A stretch of 60,000 nt of DNA from Apostichopus japonicus (taxonomy: Eukaryota > Echinodermata > Holothuroidea > Aspidochirotida > Stichopodidae): contig NC_092580.1 of NCBI RefSeq assembly GCF_037975245.1, positions 2,456,501 through 2,516,500 on the forward strand, written 5' to 3'. The notes under the pieces are model-generated. The model was not told the DNA's origin and ran no database searches. It worked only from the letters and a program-made list of their open reading frames with translations. The position numbers and the translations under genes were made by a program. Each line of letters opens with the position of its first letter. The first letter of the stretch is position 1. Positions 1-12,500 of the stretch are shown piece by piece.

Positions 1-189
1 CTTTTCACCACATGGCTTAAAATGGTTTGATTTCATGTTTAAAAATGTATAGGCCAGCAGGGTCAATAACTTTCAATTCCACTGGTCTCAGATCAGTGGG
101 TGTTGAAGACAGTATCTGAGGGATGACAAAAAATAGAGTATGACTCCGGTCCACCATTTGGGGACAGAGATAGATTACACCAACACCCA

Positions 190-1290
190 TGGATCCTGTC
201 CAAAACGTAGCACTGGAGGGGGACAGTTTAGCACTGCTCCAAAAACGGGCAGTCGTAGAGGTATCGGTTCTCATTTTTCCTAACCAAAAAGAGGGACGTG
301 TCACAGCATCCTTTTCTATATTTGAATGCCTCAACGAAAAAACCAAACCATTTGCGCATGAAAACAGCTCTGATTATCCCGTGTCGAGAAGGGGCATGTG
401 GGGATTGACCTCAAAGATGCTTACACATACAAATGCACCAGAAGCATCAACATTACCCGGCCTTCCGATACGAATGAAGAGATTTTAAGCTCTTGTCACT
501 GCCGTTCGGCTTGTCAACGTCACCTCCAATATTCATGAGAGTTGCAGGAGCAGTGGTATCCTTTCTCAGGAAAAATTGGGGTGACACTGTTATACAATTT
601 AGGTTGGTTGGTGAACAATGTGAAGTCGAATCTAGTTCCGGGAACTATGCTAGAATTTCAAAGTGACACAGTACTGCCTGCAGAGGAAGGAACTTTCAAA
701 TTAATAATAGTCCAGAAGTCACCAGGGTAGATTGCCTTTGAGCGATGGGACTCATGGCCAACATGGTGGATGTCGTGCAGTCATGCAGGCTAAGTGTGAG
801 ACTGCTGCAACTACATTTGCAAGAGGTTATCCCCGAAAAAGCTTAGACAAGAAGGCATGAATTCCTGTAGCAGAGGATATAATTCTACATCTCCAGTGGT
901 GGTCCACGGCAGAACATTGGATAGGAGGGGTTCCATTCAAGGTCTACCAATGACATCCATAACAACAGACGCTTCACTGACAGGGTGGGTAGCTCATTGG
1001 CTAAATCAAACAGCATGGGTGACATGGTCCCTGGTAGAAGTATCTCATCTATCTGTTGAAGTTGTTGACTGTCACACAAGCATTGCAGGCCTTTCTTCCA
1101 CAAGTGAGGAGCTCCAGAGTAATAGTCCTCGCCGACAATATAATGGTGGTGGCCTATGTCAATCATTACGGCGGATACACTTTAACACACGCCAAGTTGT
1201 GCCAACTGACTTTGGAACTGCGGATGCTTTGCTAGGAGTGGAATGTACACTTATGGGCATTTTTTTTGTGGTATGAGGTCCACCTATGTT
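190..1290 (+). mobile_element. Decayed DIRS-like retrotransposon (RT and RNase H remnants)
   Basis: Conceptual translation across shifting frames gives reverse transcriptase fragments: IDLKDAY near 406-426, LLSLPFGLSTSP near 491-526 followed by a VAGAVVSFLRK stretch, then a degraded YLDD-region fragment (LLYNLGWLVNN) near 590-620. After this come RNase H fragments: an LQWWS..HWIGGVPF stretch near 890-935, ITTDASLTGW near 958-987 with the catalytic Asp context, and VLADN..VVAYVNHYGG near 1124-1173. This order and these signatures fit DIRS-type (tyrosine recombinase) retroelements better than LINEs. Many frameshifts and stops show it is dead. No recombinase domain or terminal repeats were found, so the element may be truncated or continue left of the window. 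It lies upstream of the first visible FAM120 exon, probably in an intron. Confidence 0.8.
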
Positions 1291-1654
1291 GGATATATGG
1301 ACACAGAGTGAATCTGTGACATGAAAATGTTCGACCATTAAAAAGTTTGCAGGTTGTGGTTATTTTCAAATGTCATTTTTTTCTCCTAACATTTGATTTG
1401 CTGAAACCTTTCGCATTTTTTCAAGTTATTTATGGTAGATTATATAAAGAAAAAAGAAATGGGGACTATTCATGTAAGTAAAGTAACTGTTCGTTGAAAT
1501 TGAGGAAATGTTTGTTGAAAGTTTATTTCTATGCAACTTTTTATGCCATCCAGTTGTCAGCATGTGCATGACAGTAGTTATAGGATTAATTTATATAACA
1601 GAGAGTACATCTTCCACTCATAACCAGTGCATATATGGTTGTTTCCTTCTGCAG

Positions 1655-3575
1655 AGAGCTGATGATCCTTTGGATAAAGCAATGAGTGGACTGTCCATTG
1701 ATGACAAGCAAAATCAGAGGTATTGTGCAATATATCACAATACTGCATCACTTTGTTTTCTGTCTGACATGTAGGGCAAGATAAAATGTTTGGAAAAGAT
1801 AAAAGTGGACAGTGGTCAAATCACAGTGAAAACCATTGACATGTTTTGGATCATTTCAATTTTCAACATGGTATTTTCAACATGGTAAATTAATCCTGCA
1901 AGTAAGATATTGGGGATAAGTTGTGTTATTGTGATATGTGTACAGCAATAAGCAATACATCCTTAGTGATGAAGAGCCATGCCAAGGCTTCAGCATTACA
2001 TCAGAAATGTTTATTTTCGATGATTTGTATAGCAATAAGTAATAAAACTTTAGTTGGAAATATTCCCTCATCTGTCTCAAAAAAATGTTCTGCATGAAAT
2101 ATCTTCTAAATCATTTAAACAGCCTCAAGTGGCCCTTACCAGTTTGAAACTAAGCTTCAAGGAGTCAACAGGCTATCTCAATGTCGATTTGTTCATACAT
2201 CTATGTGTCTATATTTCACCTTGGAAGACTTCTTTCTGGATATGAAACATTTTGGAATAAAAAATTTATACTGTAAATTTCTTACCAGTGAATTAACTGG
2301 TTGATGCCCACAAGCTAGTGCTACAAATAAGAGATGGACATCTCTGATTTTTTCAGGTTCTCACATAATTCTTATACAAATTGAAGTCACTTGCTCTACA
2401 TAAGTCAGATATGTCGATTTTGAGCAAATTATATGGCAAGGAATCACAAAGCCAACTGGCTTTCTGGTTGTTGATTAATATCAAGTGAATTGGTTTGACC
2501 CACAATATGTAAGACTAGGATTCCTGCTGACCAGGTATGTTATGACCACCTCAGTACACATGTACTTCAAAGTATGGTGTGATAAATAGCAGAGTATTAG
2601 GTCATTGTTAGTAATGTAGTCATATATGACAAGACCTACCACCACAAAGTAAATATTAAATACAGATGTTGGTGAAATGGTAATGGTTTCTCATGCTTTA
2701 TCCAACTGCCTGTCATACGACCAGGTTTGTATGTTATTGATAGAATGCATCATTAAGCTATTAGCTCCTTCTTAGAGGGTTGGCATCTCCAAATTGATGG
2801 TAAATTTATAAATTTAACCTCTGGAGTTATCTTTTTGTTTTTGTTTTTTGCATTGAAGTGGAGACAATGAAGGCCTTTCGAACAATCAAAGTGAAGTAAG
2901 TACTTTCTCATTAAATTGTAAGTTATCTTTATAAGATAGCATTTACCAGGAAGTGTTTGGTATGGTTATTTACAGATTAAGCCATCACTTTCTTATTATT
3001 GAACAGTCTTTTCTTGATTAGAAATCCCCCTTTAAGTAAACCATAATTCACTTGCACTTGAAACATGCATTAGTTGGGTTTTCCACATTGTTAATTACTT
3101 ATGTTCAAACAAACAGTTTAATGAAGGAACAATTAAGATGCTTTGTCTCCATAATATTAAGTGTTTGATATCTTTCCTAAGGCATAAGTAATCTATATGA
3201 TGATGATGACTTGTGTATGGAATTGTTGTATGCAGTGTTACAGTTACTGTACTCATTCTATAAACCCATTGGCTTTATCATTGGATTACAATTTATTCCA
3301 GCGCAGCTTGTTGAAAGTGTTTTCATCAGCAGTTATTATCAATTAAAATGAAGCTCTTTATCTGTCAACTTGCTTTCTTTTGATAACAGGCAGCATCTGA
3401 CTCAGACCAAGTAACACGCCAAGTCATCCCTCCTCTAATGGAACAACCAACTCCTCCATGTCTCGTGGTCAAGGCACCGCCACTGCCATTCGTTCCTCGG
3501 GAGGTCATCAGGACAGCTCTGCATAGACACGAGAGCGCACTCATGATGCAGTATATTTATCAGATTTTAACACAG
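1655..3575 (+). CDS. FAM120A: FAM120 exons: acidic/Ser-rich linker and start of conserved block
   Basis: There are three exons: 1655-1719 (65 nt, enters in phase 0 and ends in phase 2), 2859-2895 (37 nt, restores phase 0) and 3390-3575 (186 nt). Together they read a polar linker (LDKAMSGLSIDDKQNQ, then Asn/Ser/Glu-rich), followed by a proline-rich stretch and a helical block ending MMQYIYQILTQ. The 37-nt exon is supported because it repairs the phase between its neighbours and is flanked by a T-rich AG acceptor and a gtaagt donor. Such small exons could be alternatively used. Introns 1720-2858 and 2896-3389 show no gene. Confidence 0.75.
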
Positions 3576-6500
3576 GTGAAGAAGAGAGATGAGGTTTTAA
3601 ATGTTTATAAACAGAACTCTGTGATTTTCATTTAGCCTCGGCAATCTTGGAATCTACCATCCCATGAATTTCATTGGCTCTGAAATGCTGGCTTCTGTGC
3701 AACATGAATCATTAGTTTGCATCACAAAAGAAAAGATTGCCTAGGCTACTTACAGTGTATACATACCAGAGTAAACAGTGCATTGATAAAGCTTCCAGGT
3801 GGAGTTGCAACATATTAAATTACATTTTACTTGAAACATGCTAATATGGAAAAGTGTCAAGAAAGAATGTCATGGAATTTGACACGTATGTTGGAAATTT
3901 AGAATTGCTTTTTTTGATTGCTCATCAAAGGCAAAACAAAACTATGCAATGGTGATGCAGAGTTACCAAATACAGGTGTACAAGTAGTCCACAAACAATA
4001 AGGGATTTCAAACACCGTAGTACTAACAATAATATATGCCTGGGAAACAAACGTTGCGATCATATAACAATCATAAACCAACCTAATTTGTGCCTTGGAA
4101 TTACCCAAATATCTATGCTAATAGTTTATGGTAGATGTGTTCCAGTTGTTTAGATGGGCAGTTTGTAGAGAACTTGAAGCAAGTTTGGATTGTTGGCTGA
4201 CTTTTGTCAAAGATCCATCTCATCGAGAATTAATTGTGTGAAATGGTTGGCTTCCAATGCTATACATATGGACAATACCATAGGATACATTTACATACCA
4301 CAATGCTGCAAATGAGATCCCCTATGGGACTTAGTTTCCTTGTATAAGTCTCAACATTAACCTCAGTCTAAATTTCATTAATTTTAAGTGGTGTTGTGGT
4401 GATTATGTAGAAATATTTAGTAACTGGTACGTTACCATTGTAAGGTGTATCTGTTCCCCTATCCTTCTTAATCTCAAGTGGGGTAGTAATTTGATTTACA
4501 TCACAGTACTAGCAACATTGGTTTTTCCTACACATTGTGAATAATTCTCTGTGTTTGAGCTTTGATTGTTTTTCAGTATTGTTCCATAATTTGCCATCTT
4601 GTCCTTTCAGGGTGAAATCAAACTGAATGCCGGACTAGATGATGAGATGTCTGGGGAGTTCCCCCCATCTACCTTCTTATTCCGTCCGATTAGGAAGAAG
4701 GTTTATGGAATCCTCTTTAGCTGTCAGCATCTTCCTCCTCCTAAACCAAAGACTAGTAACCAAGGTGATAATAACCAAAGTGAGTTTGTGAAATGGCTTC
4801 TCACATGATGTAAACCTTTATAATTCTCTTAATGATATCAGTACATTGCACATAATGTGGGATGCCTCAGTATATAGCACATAATGTGGGATGCCTCAGT
4901 ATATAGCATATAATGTGGGATGCCTCAGTATATAGCACATAATGTGGGATGCCTCAGTATATAGCATATAATGTGGGATGCCTCAGTATATAGCACATAA
5001 TGTGGGATGCCTCAGTATATAGCACATGATGTGGGATGCCTCAGTATAAAGCATATAATGTGGGATGTCTCAGTATATAGCATATAATGTGGGATGTCTC
5101 AGTATATAGCATATAATGTGGGATGTCTCAGTATATAGCATATAATGTGGGATGCCCTCAGTATATAGCACATAATGTGGGATGCCTCAGTATATAGCAT
5201 ATAATGTGGGATGCCTCAGTATATAGCACATAATGTGGGATGCCTCAGTATATAGCATATAATGTGCGATGCCTCAGTATATAGCATGTAATGTGCGATG
5301 CCTCAGTATATAGCATGTAATGTGGGATGCCTCAGTATATCGCATATAATGTGGGATGCCTCAGTATATAGCATATAATGTGGGATGCCTCAGTATATAG
5401 CATATAATGTGCGATGCCTCAGTATATAGCATATAATGTGGGATGCCTCAGTATATAGCATATAATGTGCGATGCCTCAGTATATAGCATATAATGTGGG
5501 ATGCCTCAGTATAAAGCATATAATGTGGGATGCCTCAGTTTATAGCATATAATGTGGGATGCCTCAGTTTATAGCACATAATGTGGGATGCCTCAGTTTA
5601 TAGCACATAATGTGGGATGCCTCAGTATATAGCACATAATGTGGGATGCCACAGTATAAAGCACATGATGTGGGATGCCTCAGTATATAGCACATGATGT
5701 GGGATGCCTCAGTATATAGCACATGATGTGGGATGCCTCAGTATAAAGCATATGATGTGGGATGCCTCAGTTTATAGCATATCATGTGGGATGCCTCAGT
5801 ATATAGCATATAATGTGGGATGCCTCAGTATATAGCATATAATGTGGGATGCCTCAGTATATAGCACATAATTTGGGATGCCTCAGTATAAAACATATAA
5901 TGTGGGATGCCTCAGTATATAGCATGTAATGTGGGATGCCTCTGACATTAGATGATACAATGTATTGCAGAGTGGTCACCCCAAGTTGACTGAATGTAAT
6001 TGTAAGATGGATTGGTGTGACATTCGATCTGTTTCTCCAAGGTGCTACCAGCGTGTAGTCAATCTAACTCCCTCCAAAGCCAATCCATAAGAAATTATTG
6101 AGCTTGTTGGTTGACCAAGATATTTGAGACCATTCAGTAGACTAATGGAAAACCTCACTAAAAGAAGCAGTATCTGTATGGTCTCTTGACTGAACCTCTC
6201 ATTATTAGTATGTTTGTTAGGTAGACAAAAGTGTTCATACTGAGAGAACAGTGCAATTTGATTAAAAAGGATAACCGCATTCACTGGTGACAGTCAATAT
6301 TCTGTGAGTGGGTAAAACAGTAACAATGTTGTAAATACAAAGAGATGGAGGGTGATTCCACCCTTGTTATTTCCCAAAGAAAAACAATATCAACATTGGG
6401 GGTGACTTTTAGTCGACCAAGCCCAGTGAATATGCGCTTGTTCAAACCGAAAAAGCAATACTCACCCACTTGTTAGGCAATTAAGTAGGATCCTTCAGGT

Positions 6501-9500
6501 ATTAGATTCCTCAAAGATGCAGCTTAATATGTCATCAAAACCACAATGCAATTATTGCACTCTGGTTCAGTAACTAAGTTATTAAGATGGTGGTCAAGGA
6601 GATGATAGATTCTTTTTTAGTTTGCATGTGACATTTTCTTTATGTTAAATAAATCAGAAAATCACTTTAAGGACCAGTTGCATTTTAAAATTTGACCATT
6701 TACGATTCTTTACCAGTACTGTAATAATCGGGCCAATTCAAATTCTTCAACCGATTATCGGTAAACCACTAGTGGTAGCCGAAAATGTGATACGAAAATA
6801 TTTGGAAGATATAAAGATGTATAAAATATCCCATACTGCTAGTTGGTAACCAGAAATCAATAGCTATTTTTCCACCTAAATATGTGTTTAATTTGCCTGC
6901 AATTACTCTTTGTTTGTAGATTTGGAAAACCAGATTGTAATTAAAGAGTGGTGGCTGAGACAAAATGGGGCTCCACAAAAGCCAGACCTGGTAGAGGCTG
7001 AACCTCTGGAGTGGGTGGTCCCTCCTATACAGAGGCTCTGGCTTGGCAGAGAACCAGAGGACAAAACCACTCGTCTGCGGGCCTTCCTCTCCTGCTTAGG
7101 AAGTGACTCGCCCTCTATGTTGAAGCCCTCCTATGTTCCCAGACATGCTCTAGTTATGTGCTGTATTCTAAGGTGAGTATTGGAATTTTTATTTTAGTTA
7201 CACTTCCTGCAAATATAAAGAATTACTATTCATAAATATTTGAATCGTCAAAATTTGGCATTCTTTTATCATAGTCAACTGAACATTGCGGAATTATGTG
7301 AAATGTTGAAAATTCAACCATTTATGACCTGCTAGTGCCTTCATGAGTACTTACTTGTGTGTATCAAACAGACACTGTTAAGTCACAGTTAAGTTTATTT
7401 CCATTAGAAAAATCAGCCATGGAATAACCATACTCAATGTTTTGAAGATGCTTTGTGCCAAGCTGTCAGATGTTCAGTTGTAGGCCTATGAGATCCTCGG
7501 TTTTTAAACAATGTCATTTGACAATCTCACCTGGTATAAGAACCCCTCTACCATTGCTACTGATATTAAAGGAATTCATTTGACAATCTTACTTGGGACA
7601 AGATAACCTCTACCATTACTGCTGCTGCTATAATAGGAATTCATATTTTAAAGGGTAATAATTAGAAGTTTGGGTCTATGTAAGGTTACCTGAATGTTGA
7701 GTGAAAATATACTGATGTTAAAAATGAACCTACTTTTTGATAACAATCATATATGAAAGAATATTTCAAAAAGATGCTTCTTTCCCCTCTATTGTAAAGG
7801 TCTTGTCCCCTGTTTCATATTGTAACCTCCATTTATCATTACCATTTAAACCCTATTGGGAATAGCTAATATTTCTGATATTTTTTATGTTTGTTTTCAA
7901 ACCATTATCTCAGCAAAAAAGTAATCATTGATTATTATGTTATCATTGCAGGTACATGTACCAATTACGTCCCCCTGTTTTATTCAAACACGAACTTGAA
8001 GCTTTCCTAGCCCAGAGTGTCTCCCCCATCCTAAATGACACCAGAGCCCTCCATGAGCTGCAGGTAATACAATGTTACCCGCTTGTTTTTTCATGTCGAC
8101 CCTAATTATATGCTATTAACTAATAAACAGGTACAGCCTGATCCCTATTTTTCAGTGTGGGCTGAACTTTGTTCACATGTTTGTCTGGTTTGTTTAACTG
8201 AAGTGGTATTTAAGCTGCAAATTACCAGTGAAAACAGACAGCTTCATTGGAAGAAAGAACACCATTTAAAAATCAATGCTAAACCATCGTAAGTGATAAT
8301 ATCCACCTGTCATGTATCCCTAAGAAATATGAAAGAAATATGAAATCATGCTTGTCAGAGGCCATAAAAGATACATGTAATGGTGATGGAGTGGTTACGA
8401 GTGTCTGTGTGTAGCACCTTGGCTTGTAAACACTTACACTCAAAAAAAGTACATCGTGCTTCAACTTCATATGTGTTTTATGAATGAATGTTATTGAGTA
8501 GAACAATCCTACAATGTTGTTGAGGTCAACAGAAGTCAAAGTCCGAAAACCTTGTAAACGTACAAATACTCAAAGTAAAAGAGGAATCTAGACTTGACAG
8601 TCGATATGTTAGTCCTCATAACTGCAGGAACCCAGTTGATCAATTATGCCCACCTTAAAAATCCTGGCTTCAGTGTTACTGTTGAATCTTCTCAAATATG
8701 GCAAGGAATCATTAAGCTCATTTGGCTCACTGGTCGTCTCAAGCGGTCAAGTTTGGATGATTCATTATTTGTCATCATAATTAATCTTCATGCAATTTTA
8801 GTGAAGCTATCCTGTTTATCCTTGCCTTCAGATCATATACTGGATATTACAGCTAGCTAGACCTAACAATAATAGTGTACCTTATGCAAGCAAGGTTTTA
8901 AAGGTATCATCAATAAACTGTGGAGAGGAACCCTTTGCATTTTTAGCTCATACCAGCATGCTGGTGTGAGCTATTGTTATAGTGCGGCGTCTATCACTCT
9001 ATCATTCTATCACTCTATCACTCTATCCGTCAACAATTGGTAAAACCGCTCCCACTCGCACAATGTTTGATGGAATTTCATGAAACTTGGATACAAGGAC
9101 CATTGGGTATAGGGCCATCAGAGATGGTCCGAAATATGGGGTCAAAGGTCACCTGTGGGCCGTAATGGGCCATTTTGTGGAAATACGCAAAATGCTTCTT
9201 CTCCTACATATTCCATGGTACAATGTTGAGGGTTTGTCACGATAGTACTATGGAAGTTTTACCTTCAGGGTGTTCATGAATTTCAGATCAAAGATCAACT
9301 AGGGGTCTTTTGTGGCCCAGGCCGCGGCCCAATATTTTCAAATTGCTCCTGTTCGTACAGTGTATGGCCAGTGATAATGAAACTTGGTCACAACGTTCCT
9401 CGGGATAGGAGTTACGAGGGGTGTTCGGAAAATTGAGGTCAAATGGCATTTAGGGGGTCATCGGGGGTCATTCTTTGTAATATTTTCAAATATCTCAATC

Positions 9501-12500
9501 TCCTCAAGATTTTGATGGATCATATTCAAAGTTGAACTGATGATTGTTGGATTGTGTATCGATAAGGTGATGCCTAATAATTTTTGGTCAAAAGTTAATT
9601 AATGACAATTAATCCCCATTGTTTAAAAAAATCTGAGCCTTCACCTTTTGCCAAAGCTCCTTTAATTTGTCTCCCAATCTCTGCAGTGTTTGTTTACATT
9701 TGTGGTTAAGCTCTGCAGAGGCTGTTAGTGGAATTAAAACAGGACTGGGAGTTGTTATTAACTATTGAACTGTAAGTGTGAGAGCCCTACAGCCAATCAG
9801 CACTTGCCGATTCTTAGAAGTCTTTGAGCCTGAGGTATGTAGGCAGCCAGCCAAAATTTTGGCAAGGAGTGCTTCAGGTCTGCTCAGGTAGAAGGGAGAA
9901 AGTTTAATAGGGTAGGTCAGTGGTATTGTTTGAGAGAGTGGGTAAAATAGGATTTAAAGGGGGAAAATAGGAATTATAGCCAGTGGTGTGGCCAGGATTC
10001 TGCTAACGGAGGGAGGGGGGTTATCCCTCATGGGCCCAAAATTGGTGGAATCTGCAAATTGGCCTGAAATTTGGTGGGCCATAAAGTTTTGTGGGCCCTA
10101 CATTTTTAAGCTCGAAAAGGTATGAGCTTCTGCACCATTGGTGCTCTAGTTAAGAGGTTAAAAGTGGTTTGAGGTTATCAGCCTAGATTGAAGTCTGAAA
10201 ACCTTGTAAACAAGTAGGAAATTTGGGATAAATCTCATACTTCATAAGAGCTGTGACAATGAGTATCAAAATCTTCACTTCTTTGTAGTGGATTTTTAAT
10301 GGTCATTTCATGTCAGTGAAACAGACTTATCTGTGAAACCCTGTAGACAAGCTAATCACATCATCAATACCAAAATGACATTTTGCATTTCTGGTTTATT
10401 TCTTGACATTAGGTTGCCAGTATTACAACTCGTGGAGTACAACTCGCTGCCCTATTCATGAGAGGTGTTGAAATGGCGTTGCTGGTGAACGATGCCACCG
10501 GTTCTCCAATTCCATGGGAACTCTGCTGCCCTTGGCTTTTCTTTGATGGCAAGCTGTTTCAACATAAACTACAAAAGGCATTGATGGGGAGTAGACTGAG
10601 GGAGTTGTGTGATAACAAGGTAAATTACTCAGCTGTTGCAGTAGTTTGTATATAGTGGACTTAACATGCAGTAGTTAGTATGGTGGTCTTTACACGCTAT
10701 ACATAGGCGTAGGAGGCGGGGGGGGGGGGGGGCTGCAGCCCCCCCCCAAGCAAATATTTTTGTAAAAATTCGGGCAATATGAGGAGAATTTTTCGGGCAC
10801 CTACTGAAAGAAAAATAAATTGCAATGTGATTTTCAATGGTTAAACTTATATTATAATTATCATCATTATTGTAACAACTTCCCGAAAATTTCTAACCGA
10901 TATGGAACGGTAATAATCCAGCCTATGATTGTATGTACTTGGCACGTAATGCAATAACCGATGCATGCCAATATGATATGTAGATTAAGATGTTGAACGC
11001 GCGCGAACAATTTTGGTTATATTTTTTCGGGCAAGTCGTTACAGCCTCCCCCCCCCCCCAAATCAAACTGGGCTCCTACGCCTATGACGCTGTAGTTAGT
11101 ATGGTGGTCTTTACATGTTGTATTTAGTATGGTGGTCTTTATATGCTGTAGTTAGTATGGTGTTCTTTACATGCTGTAGGTAGTATGGTGGTCTTCACAT
11201 GCTGTACCTCCATTGGCAGTAATAGTAGTTGTGCATCCATACAGTCACAGTTCACTATGTCTGTTATTTCATTGGTCATTTTGAAGGAATTGCTATAAGT
11301 GTGGCTTACATTCGGCTAAAAGAGGTAATAAGAAATGTTCTGCAAGTATAATTGATTTGTGTGTTCTCATTGTGTTATGAAGTAGTAAATGTTAAATGCA
11401 TTGCACATTGTTAAGTTTGTCAAGTAACTATGATCCTCTTGATACAACCTGCTTATTCATAGAAAGAGCTTAAATTACAACTTAATCTTTTATTTCATGA
11501 CCTATTGAGACTGGCACTCTGTTTATTCACCACTTTACCTATTTATGTGTTGCTCCTGTAGGCTGATTTGACTGGCAAAGCAGAACGTATGCTACAGTGT
11601 ATTACTGAGGGTGGAAACTTTAAATTTGCTAACCCTAGTTTTACTCATATGATGGGCCCTCCAATCTACCCACCTGGTGCTGACTTCTACTACAATGCAA
11701 TCCCTGCTGGTGCTCCAATGCCTCCTCCATCCTCAGGGGTCAGAGACAGAAATCTCTACGGTAAGATGTGGATTAGCTTTTACTTATGAGAGAAGTCTAT
11801 GATATTTTGTGGATAATTATGTCATATGTGTTTTGCACATATCGTGTTTGGTGTCAAACATCAGGCAACAGACTGTAGTATTGTTTTGGAGATATGTGTG
11901 TATTACCAGAAACAGTGGAGTATGATCTATCCTCTAGTTTGCCTCAAAACATGGAAAGGTCAGTAGCTGCAATGGGGATTGCTCTGATCAGCTGCAAGGG
12001 GGATTGCTCTGGTCAGCTGCAATGGGGATTGCTCTGGTCAGCTGCAATGGGGATTGCTCTGGTCAGCTGCAAGGGGGATTGCTCTGGTCAGCTGCAATGG
12101 GGATTGCTCTGGTCAGCTGCAAGGGGGATTGCTCTGGTCAGCTGCAATGGGGATCGCTCTGGTCAGCTGCAATGGGGATTGCTCTGGTCAGCTGCAATGG
12201 GGATTGCTCTGGTCAGCTGCAATGGGGATTGCTCTGGTCAGCTGCAAGGGGGATTGCTCTGGTCAGCTGCAATGGGGATTGCTCTGGTCAGCTGCAATGG
12301 GGATTGCTCTGGTCAGCTGCAATGGGGATTGCTCTGGTCAGCTGCAAGGGGGATTGCTCTGGTCAGCTGCAATGGGGATTGCTCTGGTCAGCTGCAAGGG
12401 GGATTGCTCTGGTCAGCTGCAATGGGGATCGCTCTGGTCAGCTGCAATGGGGATTGCTCTGGTCAGCTGCAATGGGGATTGCTCTGGTCAGCTGCAATGG

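Noticed and set aside
4845-5945. Regular repeats that might suggest a CRISPR array
   Set aside because: Units are contiguous with no unique spacers, and the genome is eukaryotic with introns.
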